64,000 nucleotides of DNA, from the NCBI GenBank assembly GCA_036874045.1, contig CM072347.1:1614501-1678500 (forward strand), written 5' to 3'. Of the stretch, positions 47,610 to 61,874 are shown piece after piece. The DNA comes from Cymodocea nodosa. Taxonomy: Eukaryota > Streptophyta > Magnoliopsida > Alismatales > Cymodoceaceae. Below the pieces are notes generated by a model. It had not been told where the DNA came from, did not search any database, and worked only from the letters and a program-made list of their open reading frames with translations. A program made the translations under genes and the position numbers. How positions within the stretch are numbered: position 1 is the first letter of the stretch; each line of letters begins with the position of its first letter.

Positions 47610-50600
47610 CTTTCATATTAGTTCGGCCCGCCTGGGAATCAACCCTAGTGTCGACGAACGGGCTAGCGGGATTTCGAATCAGAACGCAGTGGTAAATCGA
47701 AAACCTCTTCTCCTCCACCTTCTTTCTGTGATGCGCCCGGTGCTATTATTGGTTTTGCCGTGTGTTGTCTTCAACTCTTTCGAACGGTGGCGTTTTGGTT
47801 GACGGTTGATGATGCACGGTAGGAGGAAAAAAAATTATATTTATGTGGAGAAAGCTGGTAGATAATTTTTTGCACTTGAGCGATCGTAAGTCTTCTGTGT
47901 GTCGATCTTCACGTCGGTGATAAGCTTTGGTATAATATGTATGCACATGTATCAGACCAAGGTTTCCTACTGTTTGTTTTGGTTGTCGTCTTGCATCTCA
48001 AGTAAGGCATACATACTGGTGGTTACAAATGCAATGCACTTTCTGAGAGTTGGTTGTCCGCATTGATTCCATCGTGGAATCGAATGGGAGGTCAATTGAT
48101 TAAAGAAAACATGCAACGCTCTTATTCCTATATGTTGAGGGCAGTTCTCTGTTTTTCCTTTTAAACCACTCTGCTTTTCGGATTGGCATTGACAATGTCC
48201 CGGTCTCTAAGTCTTTTATTGTTTTTTTTCTGGAAATCTTCTGCTTCGGGTTTTGTCGATTTTAATCTGGTATTGACATTCTCATTCTTGAACGTCATAG
48301 CTTGAAAATCTTGTCTTGTCTGCGCACAGTGTTCTCTCTCCCTCTCACTTCTCCAAGGCGAGTCGCAACCAGCTCTGTTATCTTCAAGCAAAGGGATTTG
48401 GCTATGAAAATGGTCCTTTTTGCATAAGATTCGCATGTATTTCTTCTTTTTTATCATTCCCTAGTTCTTTCTGGGGTGGCATCTGTTTATAAAAGGTCAT
48501 TTCCTTTTCTTCTACTTATGGTATTAAGGAAAAACTCTAGTCTCGCACATCATGCATCTAGGTTTACTACCTTTTATTCTAAGGTAGCTAAGTTGGTCGA
48601 GGCTATGTAGTTTCGCATTCTATTATGCCAGGGATTCGAGTCCTATTATGTGCTTTTACTAATTTCGAAAAAAAAACCTTTAGTCCCCATGGTCTATTCT
48701 GGGCTAAAGGTTTAAATATTCTTTCAACACTTAATTCATTTTTTTTCTAATTGTTTTCATTTTCTTCTATGACTATACATTATTGTAACTTCTGTCTTGC
48801 AGGTTACAGATGAAAGTCAAAATTCTTCGTATCCTATATTGTTTTTCAATCCTATGTTGTCAATCTATTATTTATTTTTTGGGCATTGTAATCTCTTTGC
48901 TTGCTTGAAGTTAGACTTTTTTTAGTGCTAACTACTGTATTCCTTTAACACTTATTCTACAACTACTACTTGGTGAACCTTCGACAGAGTAAGTGCTTAT
49001 ATTCTTGTCTATTAATCCATTGTTTATTATCAGAATATTAGTTAGGTCCTTGAAGTGTGTTATATTGACAAACATGGAAAATTTAAATAAATTTCGGTAT
49101 TGGTGGTATCCAAGGTTGTTAAGGTACCAAGGTGTTTTTTCTTTTTTTCAGATTTAATTTATATACATATGCATATATTTATGCACACACTACAACAGTA
49201 AAATACACATATATCAAAAGACAGTTTTCAGTCATTAAAACAGTAAATTACTCATTTTTTAGATACTAAACAATTTAATGGGCCATGGTAAAATTTAAGC
49301 ATCATTTAGATTAATCAACAAATAACAAAAGCAAAGTCACATGTTGAATTCTAACAAGAAGTATAGAACTCATTTTAACTTCTCAACGTTACAGAAAAAA
49401 CATAAAAAACTTTGTTGTCCCTTGAATGATGGGAGATGATGACAACAATGAATGGGTGGGGCAAGATGGCTCAAGGAAATGAGGTTGCAATGGATGGTAG
49501 AGGACATAGGAAAAAGAGCAGACTGTTTGGAAAAGGGGTTTTGGTCATAAGGAGGTCAAGATTAAAGCTCAATTCCCCAGTGGTGGCAAGAGGGAAGGGT
49601 GGGTGTGTCCTATAACTCAGGGGCTAGTGATGGTAGTGGGATCAATGCCTCTGTTGCCTTGGATGGGGTCATTGCACGTTTGTATGTTGTAACCCAATCA
49701 AATCTTGATGGTGTGGTCGTGCTAGCCACAAAGCTCCATTGTGTAGGGATCCTCAAAGACAACCATTGCACCAATGATAGTGGCTTTCAAAGAGGCAACC
49801 ATAGAGGCTAACACAACCTTTATTTCTGAAGGATGACTCATAAATGGGGAGTTGGTCGGGCTTTCTTGGTAGGTGCCTTGTCTCTGACGTGGGAGGGGTT
49901 GGCATGGATGTCCTTGCATGTTGGCTCAACAATAGGGGGTTGTCAAAGGCAGTTGGTGTTGAGGAGATTGTTTTGGAGATCTTGGCATATTGAGTTTCCC
50001 AGTGCTACCTAGAGGGAGTTGCAATTGAGGGAATCCGCTTCCTTTGTAGGGGTTTCTTGTGTTTGTTGGGTTGCTTGGATGAGAAGGGACAGGTTTTGGG
50101 GTCACTTGTGGATCATCCCTGTTGGATCCACATTGTTGGTGTGTCATTAGACCTTTGGGACCATTCCACCTTTGCTGAGATTGTCAGGGTTTTTGTCTAT
50201 TTGTGGGAGGCACATGATGACACAGAGAGCCAAAGAACCCTAGAGGTGGCTCAAGTGTTGGTGGAACTTCACGATGACATTGAGCTGCTAGAGAAGGTGT
50301 AGCTGATGACCATCAATGAAGCCTATTTGGTTAAGACCCCCATCATGATGCAGATACATAAATCAAAATTTTAACTGTACATGGGTGGAGGTGGTGAGGG
50401 GTAACTCCAATGTTTCTCCAGGTCCCAATGGAACAAAGTTGGTGGTGAAGTCGTCAAATAGATTGTTGGTGCCAGAAAAGATTGTTGATCCTGGCAAGGC
50501 TGACTCCTTGCATATGGAAGATTGTGATTTATCTTGGCGTCCAGTTGTTGTTGCATGATCTTCTGCTCATTTGATCACCAACAATTGAAATTCAAATTTT

Positions 50601-53600
50601 AAACTTGAGATTGGGCAGGGGACCTTGGACCTTCTTTCCGTGTTATCTAAACCTATTTACTCCATTTTTCTGGCATTGGCTCAGCCCTTTCTTCAAGGGA
50701 GGGATCGGAGGGTATCCCATTTATCTATAGTGGAGTTAATTCCGAGGATTATTCCAGAGTGGAAGAGGATAAGATATAGGATGGATTGAAGACCACTCTT
50801 GCCTCTTGTGGTTCAGCGAGGGTTGAATTTCTCCTGCAAGCAGCAGTTCATCCTGCAAATCCATAGTTTACTGATGGGAAAGTGACAGAGTCAAAGCATA
50901 AACTTCTGCAGTTAATCCATGCTGTGTTGGGCTATCTGGCTAACAAGAAATCAATTGGTTTTTCACTTGGCACTGGCTTCCCAAGGATGCTTAGGCCTCT
51001 CTTCGCTAATCTCGTTCTTTTATTTTTGTTTCTATTTTGATTTACCTCATGGGTAAATATTGATTTTAGATATATCCTATTATTCTATTAATAAGATACA
51101 TCCTCCTTTTCCAAAAAAAAAATGATAAAAAGCATTTAAGTTCTTAAAGACAAATAAGCCTCTCTTATTCACTATCCCTTTATCATCTAAGGAATTGTCA
51201 AAGGACTTTTGAAAATTAAGATTGGCATCATCCCCCATTCCTTTTCTTCTTCCTCCTTTTTAGATTCTTGCCATTCTTCTTCTTCCATATTTGGTGCTTT
51301 GCATTTGCCTTTTCTTGCATATGTTATGACATTTTCTTCACATGCCCTTTGATGCCCTTGTCTATGTCCATGTTTGTCCGCACCCTCTTCTTGTTGTTGG
51401 AGAAGCTATGGTTAATTGTGCAACTTTTGCTCTTTTAATTTGCCCAAGTTTGTTGCCTTGGTATTCCGGTCATCCATTCACTATCATAACTGATTTCTTC
51501 AACCTGAATTGGGTCGAAATCTTCATCCTTATTTTGTTTATGTTTTGTTTGAAATCTTTGATATAGGCATTTTTTGTTGATGAGGTCAAGTTTATCTAAT
51601 CTGTCTTGCTCGATGAGGTTCTTCTTTTTAGTGTGAATGTAATATAAGAGAAAAATAGACACACAGCAACAAAGAATAGTAAATCAGTAAACTAAATGAA
51701 AAAATCTTAAATACGTAAATTAAATAACAATAATAAGGAATGAGTTTATGAAATCAAAAGTTCTCCAATTTCTCTAGCAATTAGAGGGTGTGTAGCATAA
51801 TCCAAGTATGATTGTAAGCTTCTTGAGCTCGGGAGTAAGGATCTCATATGTTCACACACTATGGAAGAGGACAAATAGGGAAGCAATGGACAACTAACTG
51901 CTGGTCACTGTTCATACTAGAAAACCCATTGCCATCCACTTTTCACGTTGTAATTGCTGCAAGATGGGTTGCTGGCGACTAGGAATGAACCAGAAATGCT
52001 TGATGGAGAGAGGAGCCATTGGGGGGGTTGCTGGAGAAGTGGGACAGGAGGGATTAGGGTTTTGGAGGAAGTAAATAGTCTAAAAAGGGATAAAAACCTG
52101 TATATATATTGGATATCTGTTGGATCCATATGTGGAACTGACAGAATGCTCCATTTATTCTCAACATAGGCAAGGCACCTAGGGAAGGTGTGCCTTGATC
52201 ATGCCTAGGGCCTAAGCATCACCTTGACAACCTTGGTGGTACAATATTAATATATTCATTTTTAGTACATTGTGGTTGTTTCCTAGTTAGCATACATAAG
52301 CATTATTTTTCTCATTTCTCTTCCAAGAAGTTAGTTTAAATGGAAGGAGTGTGAAGCATTTTTCCACCGTATCACAGCTGGCAGGCAGTAGCATCATGGA
52401 CGTGGGACACACAGGATGAGACATGTGGCATCTGCAGAATGGCATTTGACGGTTGCTGCCCTGATTGTAAATACCCTGGCGATGACTGCCCTCTGAGTAA
52501 GTGATGCAATTTCTGTCATTATTCTGTAATTTTCTGATCATGTAATTTCTGTCTTCACAGAAACTAAGACATGCCTTTAATTTTGTGACAATTTTGTTAT
52601 GATTCTTTTTCTTTTTGTTGTTCTCTGAGCTTTATATATCTTTTATACATAAGGAAATCAGCATTTAGTTGCTTCTTGGTTTTCTTTTACATTCTCAACT
52701 CTAATTCTTTTTCTGGACATCTGTTCAATGAATCCATTCATGTCGTAGTCTACAAATCACATGATCTATAAATAGAGGTGGTTTCTTACAGCATCTGTGC
52801 CTTTTTAAGTATTATGTATTACTTGAGAGGTAATAAGCTTTCCTTATATTTCTGTGTTTTTGCTTTCTGCTGAACTACAATTGGTTTAACAACATTGCTA
52901 GAAAAACCATATATAACAAATGTATTTTTTGTAGATTTTCACAATTCCTTTTTTTGAGAAATTGTGGACATCAGCATTAAATGAAGAAAATTATTGCATG
53001 TTTTTATTGTAGCCCTGCAATTTCAGTTATTTTTTTGTTCCTTTTACACCTTTCTTACTCAGGATTATTCTGCCATTCTTTCATGGAGATCAGCCAGAGC
53101 ACTACGAAAATTGGCTGGCTTAGTGGACATAGAGAAATGTCCATTACATAAATGTGCCTTAGATTAGATACAACCGCGACTGAATTTTTTTCAACATTTT
53201 TTACATTTTAGTTGTTAGGTATATTCTTAACTACATGATTTTTTCATTTTTTTTTTTGTTAACTGCATGATGTTCTTGTACAACTACCCAGGGGAGGCGC
53301 AGTTGTAAAATGCCCCAAGCAGTGCACTCCTTCGCAATATTCAAAATACTCCAGCAATCCGGAGCATTGTGCATCGAAACTATTTCAAATAAAATCCTTC
53401 CACTAAAAACATTATCGATAAATGGACACTATGAAAAGGGTTTGATTGATAGTACAATACTATTGCTACTAGGCACTAGCCTACCGAAATGGTAAGACTA
53501 TTTTTTGAATGATATTAAATGGTCGGTCTATCCATAATATTAATTCGTATTATGTAAAGATTCCTTTTTATCTTGAGCAATAATTCTAATTTTCTCTTCA

Positions 53601-54568
53601 CAGATTCTTGAGCAATAATTCTAATTTTCCCTTCACAGATTTAAAATTTATTAATCTGAAGGCTATACTTGCACACTTCCACATAGCCTTCTTGTTGCTT
53701 GAATTCTTAGGAAAATTCTGCATCTTATCCCTAAAGAAGAGCTTTTATATACTGAATAATGAGCGTCATTTGGCACCTTCCTGGAAAAAGAGTCATCATG
53801 TTATCCTTACATGGCCTTTTATCACTTGAGCAAAATACCGTCATCCAAAATTTTCCGCATTCACTAAAGGTGACTTAATCCCTGCTCAATAGGTAATGCA
53901 ATTTATGGGTAGGAACTCATGTTTTGAAATGGAACTACTCTCTTCATCAATAATGATGCTCCAAACTATCAGTTAGTAATGTATTTTTGGTCCTAGGAAA
54001 ACTAGTTTCAGCTAACAAAACTATTGCACACGAGAATTTGCTAACTTAAATATCTCACATGAATTATAAATCAATTTCCCAATCAATTATATTGGTTTGA
54101 AAATACAAAAGATTCAACAAGGGATGTTATCCAAACATACAATTCGAGACAAAGGCTTTTGGTGTACAGAAATTCACTGTAGCGATCCCATTACCTCTGA
54201 TGAAATGCTATGCCTACTCAATGATTTGAAATGTTTGAGGTACAAGCATTTTAAACCAAAGTATGAATGAGATGTTTCATTGCTCTTACGCTACATGTTT
54301 TAGTGGTTCAACTGTTACTTGTCCTTTTAGCCTTTGTTATTCTAACTTGTAGTCTTAACTTCTTGATTGCAATCTATTGGTTTATGATAGCTATAGGTCA
54401 CATTTTCCGATTTGCTTCTTTTGATATAACCTGTCTGATTTGTTCTTTGCAGTTTGGGGTGCCTGTAACCACACCTTCCATCTTCACTGCATTCTGAAAT
54501 GGGTGAACTCACAAGCACCTCAGCCGCATTGTCCAATGTGCCGAAGAGAATGGCAGTTTAAAGCATAA
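47610..54568 (+). CDS. APC11: Anaphase-promoting complex subunit 11 (APC11), RING-H2
   Basis: APC11 is the RING-H2 subunit of the APC/C ubiquitin ligase; it binds the E2 and drives destruction of cyclins and securin. A 5' UTR exon (about 47610-47692) is followed by exon 48803-48828, with the start ATG at 48810 ('MKVKIL'). Exon 52378-52496 encodes '[19 protein letters not shown]' and '[15 protein letters not shown]'. Exon 54453-54568 encodes '[20 protein letters not shown]', '[13 protein letters not shown]' and TAA. The zinc ligands C..C, C..H, H..C and C..C are all seen. Length is about 84 residues, normal for the family. The second intron is ordinary GT-AG; the first begins GTATCCT and is discussed under findings. 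Introns carry SINE-like and retroposon-like material. Confidence 0.9.
48578..48680 (+). mobile_element. tRNA-derived SINE in APC11 intron
   Basis: A box 'tagctaagttgg' at 48585-48596 and B box 'ggattcgagtcc' at 48632-48643, followed after about 30 bp by 'gaaaaaaaaacc'. The order and spacing fit a plant SINE. It cannot fold as a tRNA. Confidence 0.55.
48803..48828 (+). CDS. APC11: APC11 exon with start codon
   Basis: After the acceptor cag (48800-48802) comes 'gttacag' and then ATG encoding M-K-V-K-I-L, the invariant N-terminus of APC11. The next bases GTATCCTAT look like a U12-type donor. Confidence 0.8.
49400..51119 (+). mobile_element. Possible retroposon with A tail in APC11 intron
   Basis: A G-rich, TE-like stretch unlike the surrounding AT-rich intron. 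It ends in a LINE-like tail ('cctcatgggtaaatattg', 'ataagatacatcctcc') and an A-run at 51112-51121. I see no domain in its frames. The 5' limit is a guess from base composition. Confidence 0.35.
51120..52377. other. APC11: Rest of APC11 first coding intron
   Basis: No gene or repeat recognised. It ends in 'ttttccaccgtatcacag' before exon 52378. Confidence 0.5.
52378..52496 (+). CDS. APC11: APC11 exon, first half of RING-H2
   Basis: 119 nt. Encodes '[19 protein letters not shown]', '[20 protein letters not shown]', including the extra Cys pair typical of the APC11/RBX zinc sites. It ends phase 1 at a standard gtaagt donor. Confidence 0.9.
52497..54452. other. APC11: APC11 second coding intron
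   Basis: About 2 kb, T-rich, with nothing recognised apart from a short duplicated phrase 'cacagattcttgagcaataattctaattt' type near 53575-53640. Confidence 0.6.
54453..54568 (+). CDS. APC11: APC11 last exon, second half of RING-H2
   Basis: 116 nt. Encodes '[20 protein letters not shown]' and '[13 protein letters not shown]', then TAA at 54566-54568. Confidence 0.92.
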
Positions 54569-54788
54569 GAATTTAATCAGTTTTTCTGTTGACCTTGATG
54601 CAAACATGTCCAACCGCAAACTCTAGAGGATGGTATACATGAAAACGTGTCCAAATTTGAAAAGTAAATGATTTTAGAATATTATGAAAAGTAAATGACA
54701 GGGTCATTGAGCTGGAATGTGATCTTTTATAATGTAGAGATGTGGGCCTGATTGATACATATTGTCCTACACATATAATGTATAATGG

Positions 54789-55028
54789 TGGGTTATATGG
54801 TCATGGGATGGTATGAGAAGTATCTTATGGTTTATGTTTTTTTTTCTGTGATAGAGAATGATTGATTATGGGTTGTAGTCACAGGTCAAGTGAGGTGGTG
54901 AATGGGTTACATAGTTAGGGGATGATGTTAGAAGTATATTATAGTTTTCAAGTGTTCTGTGATAGGGAATGGAAGGTCTCTAATGATATGATCTATTATG
55001 GATCATAGTCATGAACCATGGGTCAAGT
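54789..55028 (+). repeat. Diverged tandem duplication, unit about 115-125 bp
   Basis: Two copies (about 54789-54893 and 54905-55028) share 'gggtta.at.gt', 'gaagtat.ttat.gttt', 'ctgtgatag.gaatg' and a 'tagtca..ggtcaagt' end. It lies just downstream of APC11. Confidence 0.55.
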
Positions 55029-55347
55029 TGAGAAAGTCTTGAGACAGTGGTAACATCTTGAGAGAGTGGTAACAACATGGTATGAGACCAATTCAATAGT
55101 TGAAGGAACTGGGTACATATGCTACCTAATGATTTTTTTTTTTTTTGATAATGGTCGTGTTGTTATAATTAAGAAGATAACTAAGATTTCATCTTTTATA
55201 AACTGCTACCTTATTGGTAAGAACATACCAAGTGATTTTGACTTTAGTCGTAATGTGAGCATAAGGTTATTATTATGTGTCACATTGAAATATGTAGAAG
55301 TGATGAATGATGTTTTATACCCACTGGATAATGTTGGAAGTACCTTT

Positions 55348-55432
55348 CAGATTAAAGTTTTCCGTAGCACTTTTCAACTCCGCATGGCTGAAACTATTTG
55401 GAACTGCAGCCAATCCATGTAATTCTGCATTT
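55348..55432 (-). pseudogene. Copy 4 relic: kinase glycine-loop exon scrap
   Basis: Matches the plus-strand view of the copy 3 exon 60313-60431 ('gcacttttcaa.t..gca', 'ctgaaac', 'ctgcattttcag'). It keeps the region before the glycine loop and the acceptor, then similarity stops. It is too short and altered to code. Confidence 0.65.
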
Positions 55433-55892
55433 TCAGGAGAGTACTTTTAATTGCAGTCAATCCATGTAATTCCATGTTGGAAATACTTTTAATTAGGCAC
55501 ATATCATCATTTACCTCTTTTCTAGTGAGTTATTTAGTCCTAATAGAGTGGAGGTGTGCCATTGGAGCAGTAAACTAGTGGGTGGATCGCATGTGAGCGG
55601 AGGCATGCGTTGTTGAACGGAGATGTGCGGCAACATTCAGGCGGAAGTAGGCGAGAGGAGGCATGTGCTATTAAGCTAAGACGTGTGAGCAGTGACGTGC
55701 GGGCAGAAGCAACAATGCGTGTGTAGAGAAAGGTCAGCGGACCATGCTGTGAGTGATTGATCGATGGATGGAATGAGCAGTAGTTGAGTGGAGTGTGCCG
55801 AATAGTGTTGAACGGAAGAAAGTTGAGTGGTGCGAGCACAAGTAGATTCGTGCAACGGTGAGGGTGTAACCACCAACGAAGGGAGGGTCAAC

Positions 55893-56228
55893 TTGGCTTT
55901 GATATCACTGTGAGATCCTCACTGGCAAGCGTACAATGGCAGTTCCCGATGGGGACATGTAGCAGAGGATCAACAGAATGCGATGGACAAAGGACAATGG
56001 TTGATTGTTGTGATTGAAGGTTTCGATGATGGATAATTCTAGGTGATTAAATGTTTTTCAATTGTGTATCTAATTCTCTTGAATCATTTCAATTTATAAT
56101 CATGGGGAAGATTAATTACCTCTATCATCTTTGCCTCTAACTTCTTCCTAGATTTTTGGTAATCATCGGATCTCAAATTTAACTTTGAATTTGAAATAGA
56201 TTTAGTCTTTTTGACCAATTCCAATAAA
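55893..56228 (-). mobile_element. Possible LTR-element relic (primer site plus LTR)
   Basis: The minus strand reads TGATATCAAAGCC at 55907-55895, close to the TGGTATCAGAGCC primer site. The bordering sequence starts 'tgtgagatcctcactgg' at 55909 like an LTR edge. The other LTR and coding parts are not evident. It sits between the two copy 4 scraps. Confidence 0.35.
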
Positions 56229-56480
56229 AGGGAACTTCACTAGCTTCTCTTTTTTATATCAAAATCTCTAACCATGAGATTCCCCTAGAGCATTATAGCA
56301 AGAGAAGTCATAATATGCATGAGAAATTCACTCTTACTTGGTTAAAATTTAACTACATGGCTAGCAAGTTTGTTTAATTTTGGGAAGATATGTCATAATT
56401 TTTAGTGTAGCTTGTAATTTTAGTACCATTTTTTGATATATGTGAAAAGAAATTTTAATGACTTAATTTTGGAATAATTG
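56229..56480 (-). pseudogene. Copy 4 relic: malectin exon 2 start with upstream intron
   Basis: 56289-56231 on the minus strand matches the first 55-60 nt of malectin exon 2 (compare 61021 downward in copy 3: 'ctctaaccatgagattcccctag'). 56290-56480 matches its upstream intron. An extra base or two already breaks the frame, and the exon is cut off where the LTR-like sequence begins. Confidence 0.7.
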
Positions 56481-56799
56481 GATTATAATATAAAATAATT
56501 TATATACTAATTTGTAATATATACAATGACTTAATTCTAGAATAACTCATATTCTACTTTTGACTTTGCCAAGTAAAAAGATTCCTTCCAACATAGGTGT
56601 AGAACATAAAAGTCAATTTTCTATTACCTTTGTTACCTACATAATTAGAATCAAAGTGCACCTCAATTTTCAAGTGGTCCTGTCTATTACATACATGGTC
56701 CCTTCTAAGTGCATTCTTAACATAAGCAAGAAAATAGACAACTCCCTTCCAACAAAATCTTCTCGACTCATGTATTTAGATTTACTTTTTTAGATTTTG

Positions 56800-57650
56800 G
56801 TCGGATGATAGGTTTGGTCTGATCGAACTTTGATTTACTTTTTTTTTTCATTTATTCCGTTAGTACCGATATCGAGTTTTGCTCAGATCGAAATGTTATA
56901 TTTTATTTATTATTATATATTTTTCTTTCAATTTCGGTCGAACCGAAGTTGAGATTCGATCGAACCGAAACATTATATATTTTATTTATTTTTCTTTTGT
57001 TTCAACTTCGGTCGAACCGATGTTGCATTCGGTTTAACCAAAATTTTATACTTTATTTATTTATTTGTATATATATTTATTATTATTATTACTTTATACT
57101 TATGGTTAGCTTCATTTGTAAGTTTTAGGTAATTTTAAATTTAGATGTTCGGCTCTGATATCTAAATTATAATTCATTAGATTTGAAACTTTGATTTAAA
57201 CTTAGATGCATGTGTTTTCTCTAAGTTATCATTTAACTTAGACACTTTTATGTCTTAGTTACATTTGATTTAATTCCTTTTTTAATTCTTTTCTTTTTAC
57301 TTAGATATTTTTATATCTCATCTAAGTTATAATTTCATTTAGTGAATTTAATTCTTTAAGAAACTTCCTTTAACTTAGATATTTTTACATTTTATCTAAG
57401 TTACAAATCATGATCTCATTTAAGTAATTTAATTTGTTTCTTATAACTTAGATATTTTTAAATTTCGTTTGAGAAAATTTCTTATAGCTTAGATATCCCA
57501 CTTTTAATTCTAAGCTATAATTCCATTTCATTAATTTAATTCTTTTCTTTCAATTTAGTTTTTTTTAAGTTATAATTTCATTTAAGTAATTTAATTATTT
57601 TCTTTTACAGTTTTTATTTTTATCATTATTTTTTTTATTTTTTTTATTAT
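56800..57650. repeat. AT-rich periodic repeats downstream of copy 3
   Basis: 56800-57060 repeats 'tcggtcgaaccgaagtt'-like units (period about 60-70 bp) with 'attttatttatt' spacers. 57120-57640 repeats 'aacttagatattttta' and 'ctaagttataatttcattta' units. Both look like degenerate tandem arrays, not genes. Confidence 0.55.
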
Positions 57651-57795
57651 AATTTTTTAAACTTAGCTATTTATTTTTATTGTATAGCTGAATCTGAGAC
57701 GCAACAAGATTACAGAGGTTACGTTAATCACTAAGCTGGTAATGACGGTACATCCATTGACTCTTTAGAAATTACAGCAATTTTCACCTTCTCAA

Positions 57796-57801
57796 TTTAT
57801 T
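57796..57801 (-). terminator. Polyadenylation signal of copy 3
   Basis: Minus-strand AATAAA about 195 nt past the stop. The surroundings match the 3' ends of copies 1 and 2. Confidence 0.5.
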
Positions 57802-57996
57802 GAATTAAGTTGACCTTCTTACACAGATCAAATTGTAGAAGAATAGTAAATGCTGATAAGACATTAAACAAGGTTTGGGAAATTTCGAGTGAGTTTTTGG
57901 GAAGATAACGAAGAAAGCACATCCAACCAACTTTCAGGACCATCCAGTGGAGAGGTGATGCTCAAGGGAACAAGCCTCACTGTCCTTCCCTAGAAT

Positions 57997-61021
<3,025 letters not shown>

Positions 61022-61204
61022 CTAGAGCATCATAGCAAGAAAAGTCATAATTTGCATAAGAAATTCACTCCTGCTGAATTAAAATTCAAATACATGACTA
61101 TCAAGTTTGTTAAATTTTAGAAGATTCTCCATAATTTTTAGTCTTACTTGTAATTTTTGCACCATTTTTTGATATATGTGAAAGAGAAACTTTTAATGAA
61201 TTAA

Positions 61205-61873
61205 TCCTGAAATTATTAGATAGTGCTTAATAAAGATAGTGCTTTATGGGTAGGCAATCTTGCTAAGAAGGGTGGCATCATAAGAGACCGTAAAGAGAGT
61301 ATGTTGGCTGCTTCTTAAACAATTACAATGATCCCTTGATCAACTTGGTGGAGCTAAGTGTGCTCCATAAAGGTCTTACTTTGTGTTAAAACAATAATGT
61401 AGCGCTAGATAGAAGGAAGAAATAGACACTAAAGAGGTAGTAGACATGATGAAGGAAGGCAAATGCAAGTATTAGCAAGCATTCTCGTTTTGGGATCATC
61501 TTGTTTACATGATCAGGCAGGTGCAATCATTTACTCACATTTATAGGAAAAGCAATAACGTTGTAGACTGTTTAGCTATAAAGAAGGTGCAAGCATGACA
61601 AGAGGGTGATTCATACAAGAGTATATGATCTTCCCACAAAGGCCAAAGGAGCCTGGAGACTTAACAGTTGGCAGATGCCTAGCATGAGAAATGCCTAGTA
61701 TTGGGTCCTTATTGGAGAATCCTATCCATCAGTTGGTATTTTTGTCTTGGGTTTGTGGTCTACATTATGTTGTGTTTTGTATGTGCACGACTTTAATCTA
61801 ATCCTCTCCACTTCTACCATCTTAGTTTTCAGATCCTTGCCCTATAAATAGATTGGAGATTTCTATTAAAAAA
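61205..61873 (+). mobile_element. L1-type LINE 3' end
   Basis: The end of an RNase H domain ('HLYRKSNNVVDCLAIKKVQ' near 61540-61595) is followed by a LINE-like 3' UTR ('cctataaatagattggag') and an A-rich end at 61867-61875. It is 5'-truncated and lies upstream of, and antisense to, copy 3. Confidence 0.6.
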
Positions 61874-61874
61874 A

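Noticed and set aside
49599-50302. Gly/Val-rich plus-strand frames in the APC11 intron
   Set aside because: They have no recognisable domain and differ in composition from APC11; treated as transposon-like intron.
55540-55891. Ser/His-rich minus-strand frames
   Set aside because: No domain, in a locally GC-richer repeat stretch next to an LTR-like edge; probably chance.
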